DNA of 7,146 nt from NCBI GenBank assembly GCA_016186855.1, contig JACPKT010000040.1, positions 1 to 7,146 on the forward strand, written 5' to 3'. Each line of letters begins with the position of its first letter. Position 1 is the stretch's first letter. The notes below the pieces were generated by a model. The model worked only from the letters and a program-made list of their open reading frames with translations. It made no database searches and had not been told where the DNA came from. Of this stretch, positions 5,350 through 7,146 are shown one piece after another. The position numbers were made by a program, and so were the translations under genes. The stretch is from Candidatus Iainarchaeum sp. GTDB taxonomy: Archaea > Iainarchaeota > Iainarchaeia > Iainarchaeales > GW2011-AR10.

Positions 5350-6292
5350 AATTTTGCATTGCCAGCTCAAACTCTTCAATTGTTTTTGGCGCCACAAGCA
5401 CTTTTCCATTCACGTAAAAAGTCGGGGTCCCATAAATCCCTGCGTCTATTGCCTGCTCTTTGTGCTCCTGCACTCTTGAATTGTATTTTCCGCTTTCAAT
5501 GCACTGGCCAAACTGTTCTTCGTTGACTCCAGCCGCTCGTGCCATTGCCACAAAGTGCTTGTTTAATTCCGGAACGCTCCCGCTTGCAGTGCATTCCTGT
5601 TGTTGTTCGAAAAGTTTTTCCTTGTATTCCCAGAACTTTCCCTGCTCTCGGGCGCACTCTGCGCTCGCGGCTGCCTCAAAGCTGTAGGGGTGGCTTGGGA
5701 GCGGAAAATACTTGAACGCAAAAAAAATTTCGCCACCATATTTTTCCAGCAGTTCTTTTACCAGTGGCTCGGAGGCCTTTGTGTAAGGGCACGTAAAGCA
5801 GCCCACTTCAATTATTTTTATTTTCGCGCCTTCATTTCCGATTGTTGGAACGTCTCCCAAAACAATTGGCTTTACTTCGCTTGGAGAATGCACTGTTTCA
5901 AAAAAGCGGAACCCAAAAATTTCTATTCCTGAAGAATAAGTTTCTGGGTTAAAGATGCAGAAAGCGCTTGTTGCAGGCCCATTGCAGTTGCCGTAAAGCG
6001 CAAGGTTATAGGCCCCAAAAAGGGTTCCAGCCAAGCTCAAAACCATTAATGTTCCAAAAATCATTGAAAGCCCCTCAAAATGCTTGAAAGCAAAAAATGC
6101 GATTTTTTCGTTTTGCTTCATCAAAGAGCCAAAAACCATTTTTTTGAGCTTTTGCTCAAGCGACAAATCGCACGGCCGAAAAGTGACTTTTCGAAGGGCG
6201 CACTTTATTGCCTCGTTTGCAAGCTTTCTGTGCGTTGCAGAAAAAATGCCCAAAATCAAAAGAATCGGCAGTGCAACAATGCAGACAACCAT
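5348..6292 (-). CDS. Membrane-anchored DsbA-like thiol-disulfide oxidoreductase
   Basis: A 314-residue protein with a thioredoxin-fold domain in its C-terminal half. The active site is C165-F-T-C168 in IIEVGCFTCPYTKASEP, and the cis-proline loop is YGTPTFYVNG with Pro290, both typical of the DsbA/Thioredoxin_4 family. The N-terminal third is not thioredoxin: a hydrophobic segment at about 2-19, a basic stretch HRKLANEAIKCA, a RPCDLSLEQKLKK motif at 39-51, and a second membrane segment at about 75-96 followed by YGNCNGP. This places the redox domain outside the membrane, where it could form or isomerise disulfides. Extra cysteines (31, 41, 103, 112, 213, 234, 264) may form structural disulfides. 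The ATG at 6292 lies 52 nt after the DUF296 gene on the same strand. It ends with TAG. Confidence 0.87.
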   Translation of the reverse strand: MVVCIVALPILLILGIFSATHRKLANEAIKCALRKVTFRPCDLSLEQKLKKMVFGSLMKQNEKIAFFAFKHFEGLSMIFGTLMVLSLAGTLFGAYNLALYGNCNGPATSAFCIFNPETYSSGIEIFGFRFFETVHSPSEVKPIVLGDVPTIGNEGAKIKIIEVGCFTCPYTKASEPLVKELLEKYGGEIFFAFKYFPLPSHPYSFEAAASAECAREQGKFWEYKEKLFEQQQECTASGSVPELNKHFVAMARAAGVNEEQFGQCIESGKYNSRVQEHKEQAIDAGIYGTPTFYVNGKVLVAPKTIEEFELAMQN

Positions 6293-6344
6293 TCAAAACC
6301 AAAAAAAAATTTGCAGCAATAGTTGTTTTAATCAATTGGAGGGT

Positions 6345-6767
6345 TCATTCAAACCCAAAAATCCAGAGGCCTGTTTTTTCCGATTTTTTTCTTTCAATTT
6401 TTTCGCCCAGTTTTGTTAAAAATATTTCGCAGGTTGCGCTCACTGTTGCAGATTTGAGGTGCCCTGCAAATGCGCTGAATTTTTCATCACCGATTGTTAT
6501 GTGGCAGTGCACGTGCGGTTTTCCATTTTTTAGCGAAATGTTTCCAACAAGCGCCGTTATTTCAAGTTGGCCGGCAAATTCCTTGTCAAAATATCTTTTT
6601 TTTGAAACATTATAAGTGGAAAGCGTGACAGCGCTAGCAGAGCCGATGCCACTCAAGTGCGCTGCAAAAATTTTTTTCTTGTAGCAAAAATCTGCCAGCG
6701 CCTGCACGATTTCTTCACCGGAATCAAGGCGCAAAACAATCGTTTGGCAAAATTTTTTGGACTCCAT
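6345..6767 (-). CDS. PPC/DUF296-domain protein
   Basis: A 140-residue single-domain protein of the PPC (plant and prokaryote conserved) family, found alone in bacteria and archaea and fused to AT-hooks in plants. The sequence starts with a strand TIVLRLDSGEEIV. The core has HLSGIGSASAVTLSTY and the signature GKPHVHCHITIGDEKFSAFAGHL at about 82-104, whose histidines form the conserved putative metal-binding patch of this trimeric fold. The length matches the family, and the frame is intact. Its function is not established; DNA-associated and metal-binding roles have been proposed for relatives. Promoter placement suggests a leaderless mRNA. Confidence 0.85.
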   Translation of the reverse strand: MESKKFCQTIVLRLDSGEEIVQALADFCYKKKIFAAHLSGIGSASAVTLSTYNVSKKRYFDKEFAGQLEITALVGNISLKNGKPHVHCHITIGDEKFSAFAGHLKSATVSATCEIFLTKLGEKIERKKSEKTGLWIFGFE

Positions 6768-6790
6768 TTGAAAAAAAAATGTGCAAAAAA

Positions 6791-6797
6791 TTTATAA
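6791..6797 (-). promoter_or_regulatory. TATA box for the DUF296 gene, probable leaderless transcript
   Basis: On the minus strand TTATAAA is centred 27 nt upstream of the ATG at 6767, the usual archaeal TATA-to-start distance, so transcription would begin at or next to the start codon. No Shine-Dalgarno is seen between the two. Confidence 0.55.
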
Positions 6798-6810
6798 CTC
6801 ACCCTAAGCT

Positions 6811-6823
6811 ATTATGTATAATT
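6811..6823 (+). promoter_or_regulatory. Candidate TATA box for the superoxide dismutase gene
   Basis: ATTATGTATAATT on the plus strand would place a start site near 6843, giving a leader of about 45 nt. The leader includes GGGGGTG at 6878-6884, a strong archaeal Shine-Dalgarno six bases before the ATG at 6891. The minus-strand DUF296 promoter overlaps this region, so the two genes are divergently expressed from a 123-nt spacer. Confidence 0.45.
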
Positions 6824-6890
6824 TGTGTTTGTTTTTTAATCCTTTTTAATTTAATTTTTCTTTAGGAGTTTTTTTTTGGGGGTGTTGTTT

Positions 6891-7146
6891 ATGGGTTTTG
6901 AATTGCCAAAACTTCCTTATTCGTACAATGCTTTGGAGCCCCATATTGACGAGCTCACGATGAAAATTCATCACACAAAGCACCATCTGGCGTATGTGGA
7001 CAAACTGAATGCCGCAATCGAGGGAAAAAAAGAGTTTGCAGGAAAACCGATTGAAGAAATCTTGAAGAATTTGAACAAGGTTCCAGAAGAAATAAGGACT
7101 GCAGTGCGAAACCACGGGGGCGGCCACGCAAACCATTCGTTTTTTT
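6891..7146 (+). CDS. Fe/Mn superoxide dismutase, N-terminal part (cut by window edge)
   Basis: Converts superoxide to oxygen and peroxide in the cytoplasm. The 85 visible residues begin [20 protein letters not shown] and contain [16 protein letters not shown], with metal ligand His27 and second-shell His31 and Tyr35. The edge reads [12 protein letters not shown], with ligand His82. The GGHANH form, without the Gln of Fe-type enzymes at this place, points to a Mn-type or cambialistic enzyme; the deciding C-terminal half is outside the window. ATG 6891 is set by the GGGGGTG site six bases upstream and by family alignment. The frame is open to the edge. Confidence 0.93.
   Translation, partial: MGFELPKLPYSYNALEPHIDELTMKIHHTKHHLAYVDKLNAAIEGKKEFAGKPIEEILKNLNKVPEEIRTAVRNHGGGHANHSFF

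Noticed and set aside
1..7146. CRISPR array, tRNA, rRNA, insertion sequence or prophage genes
   Set aside because: No spaced direct repeats, cloverleaf, transposase motifs or terminal repeats were seen on either strand.

Overview
The window looks like an AT-rich archaeal chromosome segment, probably from a DPANN-type lineage. The archaeal placement rests on TATA-like boxes 25-35 nt ahead of starts, Shine-Dalgarno sites of the GGTG/GTGA type, frequent GTG and TTG starts, and gene families resembling those of small uncultivated archaea. The lineage is an inference from gene style; no rRNA or other marker is present. Long A/T homopolymers are frequent.

Layout, left to right. (1) 1-72: 5' end of an unrecognised minus-strand gene. 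(2) 73-239: non-coding stretch with a palindromic TATA-like box and a structured, G-rich hairpin region. (3) 240-629, plus: putative [NiFe]-hydrogenase maturation protease, intact. (4) 3013-610, minus: a hydrogenase operon made of a thioredoxin-reductase-like flavoprotein, the small subunit and the large subunit. Both hydrogenase subunits are disrupted. The large subunit has an in-frame amber codon, a frameshift at an A6 run and a second frame change with apparent loss of sequence. The small subunit has a frame change with apparent loss of a conserved block. (5) 4626-3064, minus: a frame-broken EamA/DMT-type transporter, a canonical 72-residue HypC, and a second HypC-like domain fused behind a novel helical N-terminal domain. 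(6) 4749-5333, plus: HupE/UreJ-type nickel permease with an inverted repeat bracketing its TATA box. (7) 6292-5348, minus: membrane-anchored DsbA-like oxidoreductase, and 6767-6345, minus: PPC/DUF296 protein. (8) 6891 to the edge, plus: N-terminal part of an Fe/Mn superoxide dismutase.

The central theme is a [NiFe]-hydrogenase locus: nickel uptake (HupE), active-site assembly (two HypC proteins), endoproteolytic maturation (protease), catalytic subunits, and a flavoprotein that could pass electrons between NAD(P)H and the hydrogenase. The accessory genes remain open while both catalytic subunits and the transporter are broken. The locus is therefore either decaying in this lineage or carries assembly or consensus errors; read-level checking would separate the two.
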